Shown here: piece by piece, positions 1 through 9,220 of the stretch
Layout: every line of letters begins with the position of its first letter
Position numbering within the stretch: the first letter of the stretch is position 1
DNA from: Aquirufa beregesia
GTDB taxonomy: Bacteria > Bacteroidota > Bacteroidia > Cytophagales > Spirosomataceae
Direction of reading: 5' to 3'
Length of the DNA: 64,000 nt
NCBI RefSeq assembly: GCF_011090385.1
Contig: NZ_SEWW01000003.1
Location: 1-64,000 of the forward strand
The notes under the pieces: generated by a model
Databases searched by the model: none
What the model saw: the letters and a program-made list of their open reading frames with translations, nothing else
What the model was told of the DNA's origin: nothing
Program-made: the position numbers and the translations under genes

Positions 1-796
<796 letters not shown>

Positions 797-864
797 ATTA
801 AAAACATGCAACGACTGTTTATTTTATCTCACAATATGGAAAAAGGCTAAGACCTTGCAAGATT

Positions 865-975
865 TATGGAGCCGATAGGACGGGTGTTCACCTCTTCCCA
901 TCTCGAACAGAGAAGTTAAGCCCCGCACCGCTGATGATACTGGGATCAAACCCGGGAAAGTAAGTAAGCTCCAAG
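865..975 (+). rRNA. 5S ribosomal RNA
   Basis: A 5S rRNA about 70 bases after the 23S end. It shows the typical CCCATCTCGAACAGAGAAGTTAAG core (about 897-920), and the ends pair through TGGAGC (867-872) with GCTCCA (968-973). The exact ends are uncertain by a few bases. It is the last gene of the rRNA operon, which ends at the hairpin directly downstream. Confidence 0.93.
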
Positions 976-988
976 TTATTATTACCCT

Positions 989-1020
989 AAGCCCGCTAGA
1001 TTCTAGTGGGCTTTTTTTTA
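989..1020 (+). terminator. rRNA operon terminator
   Basis: A near-perfect hairpin with the stem AAGCCCGCTAGA pairing with TCTAGTGGGCTT (one G-T wobble), followed by a run of eight T. It lies just after 5S rRNA, as expected for a Rho-independent terminator. Confidence 0.9.
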
Positions 1021-1160
1021 TTAGGGATTAGGGGTTTTAGTTATTAGAATGTAGAATGGCGACACATCCATTTATAATTTATAATTCATTTTTTACAATT
1101 TCCTTTCCATATTTTTCAAAAAGTTAAGTTATCGTACCAAATTACCCTTACTACAACAGC

Positions 1161-1356
1161 ACTTTCTTTGGTCTTTCTTTTTTTTCATAAAAAAAGAAAC
1201 AAAAAAAACAGAAGAAATACGGTTAATCCAAGACGAATTCTGCTTTGCAGAACCGATTGTCTCTCCGCCAACGCACACGGCCTATGCGCAAGGTCAAAGA
1301 TGCGCCTGACGCTTCGCTCATGCTTCGTTCCAATCTTTCTGTTGGGATTAACCTTC
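1161..1356 (+). repeat. Structured dispersed repeat, copy A
   Basis: This is the first of three related non-coding elements between the rRNA operon and the next gene. It starts with a T-rich/A-rich fold-back (about 1170-1203). It then has an inverted repeat, GGTTAATCCAA (1221-1231) and TTGGGATTAACC (1342-1353, one extra G), enclosing an internal hairpin TTCTGC-TTT-GCAGAA (about 1239-1253). Copy C at 1640-1831 is about 90 per cent identical by eye. A 63-codon open frame inside it is not conserved in reading frame between the copies, so it is judged spurious. Confidence 0.8.
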
Positions 1357-1433
1357 TAAATAGGGCTTAGTTTTTAGAGGCTGAAAATTAATAAGATCGG
1401 GATGATGTATACATAATCTTTCTGAATGAAAAT

Positions 1434-1572
1434 CCCGTCGGTCAGCACGAGCGAAAGGTGATGAACGCAGCGGTAGACGGGGTTTTGACCTCAGCATAGG
1501 CGATAGCGGAGTGAATCACGGTTCCGCAAAGCGGAATTCGCCTTTGCTGAACGACAAAAAAAGAAAAGCCCT
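1434..1572 (-). repeat. Structured dispersed repeat, copy B (inverted, diverged)
   Basis: Read on the minus strand, this segment resembles copies A and C in the same order: a T-rich lead, then CGAATTCCGCTTTGCGGAACCG, then a CTCCGC block, then CCTATGC with AGGTCAAA. The internal hairpin is TTCCGC-TTT-GCGGAA, where A and C have TTCTGC-TTT-GCAGAA, so both arms changed together. The outer stem also survives with different bases: TCGGTCAGC (1438-1446) against GCTGAACGA (1546-1554), 8 of 9 paired. Confidence 0.7.
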
Positions 1573-1639
1573 AGTAATTAATTTTACTTATAAAGAATGA
1601 TCTCTTCAATTTTATAACTAATCACATTTTCTTACTTTA

Positions 1640-1831
1640 ACTTTTTTTGGTCTTTCTTTTTTTCTATAAAAAAAGAAACAAAAAAACAGAAGAAATACGG
1701 TTAATCCAAGACGAATTCTGCTTTGCAGAACCGATTGTCTCTCCGCTTACGCACATGGCCTATGCGCAGGGTCAAATATCCGCCTGCCGCTTCGCTCAAG
1801 CCCCGTTCCAATCTTTCGTTGGATTAACCTT
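1640..1831 (+). repeat. Structured dispersed repeat, copy C
   Basis: A direct repeat of copy A with small differences. Its terminal inverted repeat is perfect over 11 bp: GGTTAATCCAA (1699-1709) and TTGGATTAACC (1819-1829). The T-rich/A-rich fold-back and the TTCTGC-TTT-GCAGAA hairpin are preserved. The surrounding DNA (1060-1090 and 1855-1915) also holds short repeated phrases such as TCCATTTATAATTTAT and AATGTAGAATGG. No gene is visible between 1021 and 2056. Confidence 0.8.
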
Positions 1832-1981
1832 GCAATGAAGAATTGAATCCCCAAATCCATTTATAATTTATCATTCATTATTTATAATTTTCTTACGGCT
1901 TTACAATGTAGAATGGAAAATGTAGAAATGAGCAAAACCGTCAACTCTATTCAGATGCAGGCATCTATAATTCATCATGAT

Positions 1982-2046
1982 AATTTATTATTGCAACAAC
2001 GTTGCAATAATAAATTATCTTTGTATATTTGCAACAGTATTGCAAA
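1982..2046 (+). promoter_or_regulatory. Tandem Fur-family-like operator over a promoter
   Basis: There are two inverted repeats of the same kind. Box 1 (1982-2016) is a perfect 16-bp palindrome with a 3-base centre whose core is TTGCAAC-AAC-GTTGCAA. Box 2 (2028-2046) is TTTGCAAC-AGT-ATTGCAAA with one mismatch. A perfect Bacteroidota -7 element, TATCTTTG, sits between them at 2016-2023, so box 1 covers the -33 zone and box 2 the likely start site. The core matches the TTGCAA-N5-TTGCAA pattern known for the Fur-family nickel regulator Nur. Assignment to a metal-responsive Fur/Zur/Nur protein is inferred. Confidence 0.75.
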
Positions 2047-2056
2047 AAATCCTCCT

Positions 2057-2608
2057 ATGAAAAGCAAATTCTTATATGTATTGTTTCTTTGCCTGGCCCT
2101 ATTTTCTTGTAAAAAAGATCCTGCTGTTGAACCTACAGATGATAACGAATTAATCACTACCGTTGAGTTAGAATTTACTAATAGTAAAAATGTTACCAAA
2201 ACCTTTGCCTTTCAAGACTTGGATGCTAATTCCATCACACCGCCTGATAAATTTGAATCTATTGTGCTTGATGCCAATGAGAATTACGAGATGGAAGTGA
2301 AAGTATACGATGAATCTAGAAAACCGCGCGTCGATGTTACCGAGAAAATAGAAGAAGATGCTGAAGCCCATTTGTTTGTATACAAAGTTACTCCTGCCTC
2401 TTTGTTCTCTCTAAAAGCCAAGGACAAGGATAAGAATAATTTACCCATTGGACTAAAAAATACAGGGAAAACTCAAGGAAAAGGTATTGGTAAATTACAC
2501 GTTATTCTAAAACATCAACCTCCTGCTAATGGGAAAAGAACCAAAACAGGCGATGAAGAAATTGGATCAACGGACATTGATTTAGAGTTTAAATTAGAAA
2601 TTAAGTAA
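2057..2608 (+). CDS. Small secreted lipoprotein, probably metal-regulated
   Basis: This is a predicted 183-residue lipoprotein. The start at 2057 is chosen because it gives a clean lipoprotein signal (MKSKFLYVLFLCLALFSC, lipobox Cys at residue 18), and because the longer frame from 1913 would run through the operator. The mature part is charged and beta-rich, with a late K-HVILKHQP segment. I recall similar Bacteroidota proteins next to TonB-dependent receptors or MerC genes, sometimes labelled type 1 periplasmic-binding-fold proteins, but the function is unknown. It lies 19 bases before the MerC gene and shares the upstream operator, so a role in metal homeostasis is inferred. Confidence 0.7.
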   Translation: MKSKFLYVLFLCLALFSCKKDPAVEPTDDNELITTVELEFTNSKNVTKTFAFQDLDANSITPPDKFESIVLDANENYEMEVKVYDESRKPRVDVTEKIEEDAEAHLFVYKVTPASLFSLKAKDKDKNNLPIGLKNTGKTQGKGIGKLHVILKHQPPANGKRTKTGDEEIGSTDIDLEFKLEIK

Positions 2609-2627
2609 TTATTTAAATATCTAAATA

Positions 2628-3026
2628 ATGAAAAGATATAAACATTTGTTGGCAATCGAAAAGATGGGCTTATTTTTTTCGATAGCCTGCGCCATTCATT
2701 GCATGACATTACCTATTTTTTTGTTTTTTGCCCCTTACATTGCCAGTAGTTTTGCATTTACCCCCACTTTTGAATGGGTTTTAGTCTCTACCAGTTTTTT
2801 GTTGGCCTTAATTCTCCTTTTCCAAGACTACAAAAGACACCGTAAACCACTACCGATGATCTACCTCGGACTAGCTGTTATGGTCAAGGTTGTAGAAGTA
2901 AGTTTGGGTAAAAATTCCTTTGAGTGGGCATTTGGTTTACTCCTAGGAATATTTATTTCAGTTGCTTATTGGGTCAATTATAAACATAAAGTGGCTTGTA
3001 CTTGTAAAATCAAGCGCCAAGCCTAG
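2628..3026 (+). CDS. MerC domain-containing membrane protein
   Basis: This 132-residue inner-membrane protein has about four hydrophobic segments. The first carries the MerC-type signature, a paired-cysteine motif in CAIHCMTLPI (about residues 22-31), and the tail ends in CTCKIK. MerC proteins were described as mercuric ion carriers. In Bacteroidota most copies sit without other mer genes and near Fur-family-controlled genes. Here there is no merA or merR, and the gene follows the lipoprotein closely behind a Fur-type operator, so zinc or another transition metal is a more likely substrate than mercury. That substrate assignment is inference. Confidence 0.8.
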   Translation: MKRYKHLLAIEKMGLFFSIACAIHCMTLPIFLFFAPYIASSFAFTPTFEWVLVSTSFLLALILLFQDYKRHRKPLPMIYLGLAVMVKVVEVSLGKNSFEWAFGLLLGIFISVAYWVNYKHKVACTCKIKRQA

Positions 3027-3084
3027 CTTTCCTATCCTTTTTTGTATCTTTACAGACTATTGATGATCTAATTATTTCAAATCT

Positions 3085-4539
3085 GTGAGTACATTTCAAT
3101 CTACTATTTATCAACCGGTTATTGGACTTGAAATCCATGCACAACTGCAAACGGATTCCAAAATATTTGCGAGCGATGCTGTCCGATTTGGTAGAGAGGC
3201 TAACACATTAATTTCACCCATTAGTTTAGGTCATCCAGGTACTTTACCTTTTTTGAATAAAAGAGTGGTAGAATACGCCATTAAAATGGGAATCGCCATT
3301 GGGTCTGAAATAAGTGAATGGCAATATTTTGACCGTAAAAATTATTTTTATCCAGACCTTCCAAAGGGATATCAAATTACACAAGATAAAACCCCCATTT
3401 GCATCGGGGGGAAAATTAAGGTTAAGCTTAAAACAGAAGAGAAATACATTGCTTTTCACCACATCCACCTGGAAGAAGATGCAGGGAAATCCTTGCATGA
3501 AGGTGATAACCCTTTTAGTTTTATTGATTACAATAGAGCCGGTACACCGCTGATTGAAATGGTGACAGACCCTACATTGTATTCTTCAGAAGAAGCATTT
3601 GCTCTAGTTTCTGAGGTTAGAAAACTGGTTCGCTATTTGGGAATTTGTGATGGTAATATGGAAGAGGGCTCTTTACGTGCCGACGTAAACATTTCATTAA
3701 GACCCATTGGCTCAGATAAACTGGGAACCAAAGTGGAAATCAAAAACATGAATTCCATCCGTAATATTCAGCGTGCCATCGAATTTGAATGCACGAGACA
3801 AGCTGCAATGTTGGATGCTAGAGAAAGCATCATTCAAGAAACACGTACTTTTGACGCTCATACTGGGAAAACGTCAAGTATGCGTGTTAAAGAAACGATG
3901 AATGATTATCGTTACTTCCCAGAACCTGATTTAGCGCCATTACGCATTACCCAAGATTGGATTAATGAAGTTAAAGCAACCATGCCTTTACTACCTTGGG
4001 AGCAAGAACAAGAATTAATAGATCAGTTTGGATTACCCGTATATGATGCTCACTTTTTAGCTGATACGAAGGAAATGGCCTTGTATTTTAAAGAGGCAGC
4101 AACGTATACCAAAGCCTATAAAGCCTTATCCAATTGGTTAATGGGACCCGTAAAATCCCATATGAATGAACGCTTGTTGCACATTCAAGATTTGGAGATT
4201 AGCCCTAAAAATTTGGCTGAAATTGTCGACTTAGTGGAGCAAGGTGCTATCACACATAATTTAGCCGCGCATCAATTGTTCCCGCTTTGTTTATTGGACA
4301 GGTCCAAGAGTCCTAAACAATTGGTGGATGAAAATGGTTGGGTTCTGGCCAATAACAATGAAGAGCTCCTTTATTTCGTTCAAGAAGTAATTAATGCATT
4401 TCCTGATAAAGTAAAAGAATACCATAAAGGGAAAAAGGGCCTAATTGCCCTATTTATAGGGGAAGTAATGAAAAAATCCAAAGGAAAAGCGGACCCAAAA
4501 CTAGTTAATCAATTAGTCCAAGAGGCTTTGGCCCAATAA
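3085..4539 (+). CDS. gatB: Asp-tRNA(Asn)/Glu-tRNA(Gln) amidotransferase subunit B
   Basis: GatB (484 residues, the usual length) is the tRNA-binding and kinase subunit of the GatCAB amidotransferase, which converts Glu-tRNA(Gln) or Asp-tRNA(Asn) to the amidated form in the cytoplasm. The N-terminal GLEIHAQL motif (about residues 14-21), the YFYPDLPKGYQITQ segment, HLEEDAGKS, DYNRAGTPLIE and the C-terminal YqeY-like tail are all visible. The start is GTG, directly before STFQSTIYQPVIGLEIH; no better ATG exists. A TATCTTTA element near 3050 could be its -7 box. gatA and gatC are not in this window. Confidence 0.96.
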   Translation: MSTFQSTIYQPVIGLEIHAQLQTDSKIFASDAVRFGREANTLISPISLGHPGTLPFLNKRVVEYAIKMGIAIGSEISEWQYFDRKNYFYPDLPKGYQITQDKTPICIGGKIKVKLKTEEKYIAFHHIHLEEDAGKSLHEGDNPFSFIDYNRAGTPLIEMVTDPTLYSSEEAFALVSEVRKLVRYLGICDGNMEEGSLRADVNISLRPIGSDKLGTKVEIKNMNSIRNIQRAIEFECTRQAAMLDARESIIQETRTFDAHTGKTSSMRVKETMNDYRYFPEPDLAPLRITQDWINEVKATMPLLPWEQEQELIDQFGLPVYDAHFLADTKEMALYFKEAATYTKAYKALSNWLMGPVKSHMNERLLHIQDLEISPKNLAEIVDLVEQGAITHNLAAHQLFPLCLLDRSKSPKQLVDENGWVLANNNEELLYFVQEVINAFPDKVKEYHKGKKGLIALFIGEVMKKSKGKADPKLVNQLVQEALAQ

Positions 4540-4548
4540 TAAAAAGCT

Positions 4549-5667
4549 ATGAACCGCATTTGCTTACTTGCTTTTATCTTCATGTCATTTGCCTTGCAGG
4601 CTCAGGAATTTACTATTCAAGTCAAGGTCAAGCAATTAGTGCCCCAACGGAAAATATATTTGGAATTTCTCAACGGTCGTGGTCAAGCCATCAAAATAGA
4701 TTCTTTAAGCCCTGATCAAAATAATAGTGGGGTCTTCCGCGGAAAGGTGTTGGAAGGTGGTGGATTCTATCTGATAAATTTTTATGATATAGCCAATCCT
4801 CAAAAGGTCATGGTCATCTTGGAAGGAAATGAGAAAGTACAAGTAGAGGCGGATGGGGTGAATTTACCGGATAAACCAGGCGCTTATGGCGTGACAGGGG
4901 AATCAATTAATATCAAGATGATGAACCAAGTCATGGCTATTTCAAAAGGTCTTGAAAAAAAGGTCATTGCCTGGAATGCAGAGATTCAAAAAACTCCTGC
5001 TTCTCAGACTCGCATTCAAAAGGAGTTTGAAACAGCACAAAATGTAGCATTAAGTCAAATTAAAACCTTAATTCCTCAAATGGGGACTAATTTAGTCGCT
5101 CTTTGGACGACCAATTTCTTGCCAGTAGAATCTGAGATGGCGACCTTGGAAATCATTGCTGAAAAATTTAGAGTCGCTAGACCCAATCACGCACAGATAA
5201 AGCCATTTTTGGAAAATTTAAAACGTTTGAAAGGTGTCAGTATAGGCTCTGAAGCTCCAGAAATTAGCTTACCTTCCCCCAATGGAGAAAAAGTAGCTCT
5301 TTCTTCTTTACGAGGAAAATATGTCTTGATTGATTTTTGGGCAAGTTGGTGTGGACCTTGCCGTCGTGAAAATCCCAATGTTATTAAAACATATGCCCGA
5401 TTTAAGGATAAAGGTTTTGAAATTTTTGGGGTAAGTTTAGATCAAGACAAAAGTGCTTGGTTGAAAGCAATTGAAACAGATCAGTTAACTTGGAAGCATG
5501 TTTCCGACTTACAGTATTGGAATTCGGTGGCTGCACAAGCTTATCAAGTTTCTGCCATTCCTATGACATTTATGATAGATAAAGAGGGCAAAATAATGGC
5601 CAAAGGACTTAGAGGGGCAAGTTTAGACCAATTTTTAGAAGATTTATTTAAAGGGATTAACAGATGA
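4549..5667 (+). CDS. TlpA-like thiol-disulfide oxidoreductase with N-terminal DUF4369-type domain
   Basis: This is an exported thioredoxin-fold protein of 372 residues. It has a signal peptide (about 1-19, ending ALQAQ). An N-terminal beta-rich domain of the kind that precedes AhpC/TSA domains in Bacteroidota covers about 20-120, and a linker follows. The redoxin domain starts near 232 with the active site WASWCGPC (Cys268 and Cys271) and has a cis-Pro context SAIPMTF near 343. Such proteins reduce periplasmic disulfides, often for cytochrome c maturation or under oxidative stress. It starts 9 bases after gatB and overlaps proC by 4 bases, so the three are probably cotranscribed. Confidence 0.88.
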   Translation: MNRICLLAFIFMSFALQAQEFTIQVKVKQLVPQRKIYLEFLNGRGQAIKIDSLSPDQNNSGVFRGKVLEGGGFYLINFYDIANPQKVMVILEGNEKVQVEADGVNLPDKPGAYGVTGESINIKMMNQVMAISKGLEKKVIAWNAEIQKTPASQTRIQKEFETAQNVALSQIKTLIPQMGTNLVALWTTNFLPVESEMATLEIIAEKFRVARPNHAQIKPFLENLKRLKGVSIGSEAPEISLPSPNGEKVALSSLRGKYVLIDFWASWCGPCRRENPNVIKTYARFKDKGFEIFGVSLDQDKSAWLKAIETDQLTWKHVSDLQYWNSVAAQAYQVSAIPMTFMIDKEGKIMAKGLRGASLDQFLEDLFKGINR

Positions 5668-6464
5668 AAATTGCAATCATAGGTTGTGGAAATATGGGAA
5701 TGGCTTTCGCTAATTCCTTTATTCAATATAATTTGGTCAAGAAAGAAGACTTATTACTTATTGAAAAGAATAAGGAGCGAGGAGATATTTTACAAGAACA
5801 AAAAGCAGGCGTGGTTGTAGATACCATTTCGGAGAAAATCTCATCCGTTAATTTGGTCATCTTATCAGTAAAACCACAAGATTATCCCTCGGTATCGGAA
5901 GAGTTGAAGCAATATTTACGTCCTGGACAGTTGGTGCTTTCTATCATGGCGGGTATTCCCATTAAAAAATTACAAGAGAGCTTGTCTTATCCTTTAATCA
6001 TTCGAGCTATGCCGAATACGCCTGCCTTATTAGGTATGGGTATGACAGCATTCGCCTCTGCCCCTGAAGTAGGATTGTCGGATATTCGTTTGGCGGAGAA
6101 TTTAATTAACTCAACTGGCCGTGCTGTATTTTTAGAAGAAGAAAGTTTATTGGATGCAGTGACAGGATTAAGTGGTAGTGGGCCAGCGTATTTCTTTTAT
6201 TTGATTAAAAACATGATAGATGCTGGTATTGCTATGGGATTTGATCCGTCTATGTCTGCTTTATTAGTGAAGCAAACCATGTTAGGCTCTTATCATCTGA
6301 TGCAAACCAGTGATAAATCTTTGGATGAATTAATTCAGGCCGTTGCTTCTAAAGGAGGAACCACTGAAGCCGCTTTAAAGACCTTTGGTGAAAAAGAAGT
6401 TGGAGAAGGTTTACAAAAAGGTATTTTTGCAGCCAGAGATCGAGCTGTGGAATTAGCCAAATAG
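5664..6464 (+). CDS. proC: Pyrroline-5-carboxylate reductase
   Basis: ProC (266 residues) catalyses the last step of proline synthesis, reducing 1-pyrroline-5-carboxylate with NAD(P)H. The N-terminal Rossmann motif IIGCGNMGMAFA (4-15), the PNTPALLGMGMTA segment and the family signature region LSGSGPAYFFYLI followed by the KQTMLGS helix are visible. The ATGA overlap with the upstream redoxin gene indicates translational coupling. No other proline genes are nearby. Confidence 0.95.
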   Translation: MKIAIIGCGNMGMAFANSFIQYNLVKKEDLLLIEKNKERGDILQEQKAGVVVDTISEKISSVNLVILSVKPQDYPSVSEELKQYLRPGQLVLSIMAGIPIKKLQESLSYPLIIRAMPNTPALLGMGMTAFASAPEVGLSDIRLAENLINSTGRAVFLEEESLLDAVTGLSGSGPAYFFYLIKNMIDAGIAMGFDPSMSALLVKQTMLGSYHLMQTSDKSLDELIQAVASKGGTTEAALKTFGEKEVGEGLQKGIFAARDRAVELAK

Positions 6465-6593
6465 TTTTTTTGGTTGACCCAACAGAGAATTTATTAGAGA
6501 GATATCATTCGTAAGGATGATTATTTTAAAAAATTAAGCTTTCTTTAGGGCTCAATTTTATATATAAGGGTACTTTTTATTTTAATAAGTTCT

Positions 6594-7319
6594 ATGAGGG
6601 TTGTAAAGTACCACATAAAAAAACAAGATATTGACATTCATTCAGACTTGTTTTCTGGCATTTATACTATTTTAACACATACCATTGGTCCCAATCTAAC
6701 TTTAGATGAAGCATTGGGAGGGTCATTTTGTTATCCAGTTCCAGATGAAGTTTTTATCTGGAGTTTTATGGTTAAAGATAAGATGGTGGGATTCTGCTAT
6801 TTTACTATTTTAAAGCATGAGGATTTGGTCATAATACGTCTGACTTTATCCGTAGAAAGAAATTATAGGCATATCGTAAAAATGCCATATCATGATTTTC
6901 TTTGGGAAATGATCTTCATCAAATTGGAAAATTTGTCGAAAAAGGTGGTCTTTTACTCCAATCCCATCAATCCCATTATTTATTCTGTTATTCGGGAGTA
7001 TACCAAAAATTTCTTGCGTTACGAAAACAATGTACCTTCCCAGACAGCTACTATTAACAAGATTTATGATCTTTTTGAAATTGAAAGATATAGCCGTATC
7101 AGGAAGACACCATTTAAAATGGAAGAAACAAGCTTGAACTTTGAAAATTTACGACATAAGAATAAATATGTCAATGATTTTTTAAACCAAAACCCAGATT
7201 TTAAACTAGGAACAGGTTTAATCACGATGGTGCCTGCAACGGTCGCTAATATGATTTATGCGGTAGTGAAAATGGCGAAGAAGCAATTCAATCCCTCGAA
7301 ATCGAAATACAAAAAATAG
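6594..7319 (+). CDS. Hypothetical protein, weakly GNAT-like
   Basis: I do not recognise this 241-residue protein with confidence. It has no signal peptide or membrane segment and is basic at the C-terminus (KSKYKK). The order of a central strand pair (WSFMVKDKMVGFCYFTIL), a following segment and a helix (PIIYSVIREYTKNF) faintly resembles an acetyltransferase fold, but no acetyl-CoA loop is evident. A hydrophobic stretch, LGTGLITMVPATVANMIYAVVK (about 204-225), near the C-terminus could be amphipathic or membrane-associated. It is preceded by a 129-base AT-rich gap and is convergent with mutL. Confidence 0.6.
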   Translation: MRVVKYHIKKQDIDIHSDLFSGIYTILTHTIGPNLTLDEALGGSFCYPVPDEVFIWSFMVKDKMVGFCYFTILKHEDLVIIRLTLSVERNYRHIVKMPYHDFLWEMIFIKLENLSKKVVFYSNPINPIIYSVIREYTKNFLRYENNVPSQTATINKIYDLFEIERYSRIRKTPFKMEETSLNFENLRHKNKYVNDFLNQNPDFKLGTGLITMVPATVANMIYAVVKMAKKQFNPSKSKYKK

Positions 7320-7324
7320 ATTTT

Positions 7325-9178
7325 TTAGTTCAGTAAATCGATAATTTCCTGAAGATGTAAGGCGCGACTAATCTGCTCACCATTGGGAGAAGAGTTAGGA
7401 TTGCTGCTAGCAAATAATTGTTCGACTAAGGCATTCATTTCTTCCGTACTTAATTTTTTCTGTTGGTAGCGGATTGCAGATCTATTGGACATAGCCTGTG
7501 CAATTTTTTCATTCCGATGTTTACTTAGGTCACTGGCTTCATGTTTTACTTGTTCCAGTATTCCTTCTAGTAAAGATTGTCCATCTTCTTCCCCCAAACC
7601 CGCAGGTATTCCTTTGACCCAATACTTGGCCCCATCTTCTAGGGCAAGTTGAAATCCTAGATATAGCAGATCCTCCTTGATTTCTTCTAATATTAATTGG
7701 TCGGCCGGATTAATATGTAATAATTTGGGAAATAATAATTGCTGGGATGCACCATTTTTTCTCTGCAAATGATCCATAAATTGATCATAGAGAATGCGTT
7801 GATAAGCTCTTTTTTGGTCGATCAGTATGAGACCATTTGACCAACTTAAAGCTAGGTATTTCTGAAGTATTTGAATGACCTGAAAATTGGAAGAATTGAA
7901 TTCCGTATTTTCTCTTTGGTTAGCTCGACTCTGTAAAATGGTTTCGGAGCCATGGGTATGTTGTTCAAACAATTGAGGCTTTATAGTAGGCGCTTGTTGC
8001 TCAAATGCCTGTATATTATCTTGTAAGCCTTCGTATAGTTTTTTCCAGGCGTCTTGCACATGTTTATTGGAATGAGTATTCCCTGTTCCTGATGAAAAAT
8101 TCCCCGTTCTACTAGAGGAAGGCAGTCCAGCTGGACTGTGTGGAATGTTAAAATTGACATTGGTATCAAAATCCAGGGAAGGGATTAAGTTATGGATACT
8201 CAAAGTCTTTCGAACAGCGGCTTGAACAATGGCGTAAATAGACCTTTCGTCGTCAAATTTGATCTCCGTTTTGGTGGGATGGACATTGATGTCAATATGG
8301 CTAGGATCGATGCTTAGAAACAAAACATAGAAGGGAAATGAGCCTTCGGGCAATAAGCGTTCATAGGCGCTCATTACGGCATGATTTAGATAAGCGTTTT
8401 TGATGTATCGATCATTGACAAAGAAAAACTGTTCTCCTCGTGTTTTTTTGGCGTGCTCAGGTTTACCTACATAGCCTTTAATGCTTACATAGGAGGTATC
8501 TTCTTCGCAAGAAGCTAATTGTTCCCGGTAGCCTTTCCCAAATAAATCAACAATTCTTTTACCTAGTTTTTCAGCGGGTAATTGATCTGTTTCTTGTTCA
8601 TTTTGAACAAAGGAAAATCGGATATTGGGGTGCGCTAGTGCTACATGCTGAAACTCGTCGAGGATATGTCGGATTTCAACAGGATTAGATTTGAGGAAAT
8701 TCCTGCGTGCGGGGATGTTATAGAATAAGTTTTTAACGGTAATCGAAGTGCCAATTGGATGTTGAATATTTTCTTGAGCTTTTAAAACAGAGGCTTCAAT
8801 TCGGACTAAGCTCCCTAATTCATCTTGTTCTCTTCGCGTTTTTAATTCCACTTGGGCGACAGAGGCAATGGAGGCCATGGCCTCACCTCGAAAGCCCATT
8901 GTTTTGATACTGAATAGATCTTCTGCTTTTCTAATTTTGGAAGTGGCATGTCTTTCAAAACACATTCTTGCGTCTGTTTCTGACATTCCTGTGCCATTAT
9001 CAATGACTTGAATAATTCCTTTCCCAGCATCTTTAATGATGAGTTGGATGTAGGTAGCCTGGGCATCGATGGCATTTTCCATGAGCTCTTTAACCACCGA
9101 CGCGGGCCTTTGTACCACTTCTCCGGCAGCAATTTGGTTTGCTATGGCATCGGGAAGTAATTGGATCAAATCACGCAT
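7325..9178 (-). CDS. mutL: DNA mismatch repair protein MutL
   Basis: MutL (617 residues) is the ATP-dependent coordinator of mismatch repair. The GHKL ATPase motifs are intact: ELMENAIDA (about 31-39), DNGTGM (about 60) and GFRGEA (about 92). The start at 9178 (MRDLIQLLPD) is chosen over the in-frame start at 9202 because family members begin here. The C-terminal dimerisation domain is present, but where endonuclease-type MutL has DQHA-x2-E-x4-E this protein reads DQKRAYQRILY (around 7800-7830), so nicking activity is doubtful. It occupies the place after rplL where rpoBC would be expected. Confidence 0.95.
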   Translation of the reverse strand: MRDLIQLLPDAIANQIAAGEVVQRPASVVKELMENAIDAQATYIQLIIKDAGKGIIQVIDNGTGMSETDARMCFERHATSKIRKAEDLFSIKTMGFRGEAMASIASVAQVELKTRREQDELGSLVRIEASVLKAQENIQHPIGTSITVKNLFYNIPARRNFLKSNPVEIRHILDEFQHVALAHPNIRFSFVQNEQETDQLPAEKLGKRIVDLFGKGYREQLASCEEDTSYVSIKGYVGKPEHAKKTRGEQFFFVNDRYIKNAYLNHAVMSAYERLLPEGSFPFYVLFLSIDPSHIDINVHPTKTEIKFDDERSIYAIVQAAVRKTLSIHNLIPSLDFDTNVNFNIPHSPAGLPSSSRTGNFSSGTGNTHSNKHVQDAWKKLYEGLQDNIQAFEQQAPTIKPQLFEQHTHGSETILQSRANQRENTEFNSSNFQVIQILQKYLALSWSNGLILIDQKRAYQRILYDQFMDHLQRKNGASQQLLFPKLLHINPADQLILEEIKEDLLYLGFQLALEDGAKYWVKGIPAGLGEEDGQSLLEGILEQVKHEASDLSKHRNEKIAQAMSNRSAIRYQQKKLSTEEMNALVEQLFASSNPNSSPNGEQISRALHLQEIIDLLN

Positions 9179-9220
9179 AGGGAAAATGTTAGGTAAAGGC
9201 AATTAGAATTCAAATAAAGC

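Noticed and set aside
1168-1838. Two similar 63-codon frames starting MVFLFF-KKRNKK
   Set aside because: They fall inside the dispersed repeat copies A and C. The reading frame after KKRNKK differs between the copies while the DNA is nearly the same, so protein coding is not conserved.
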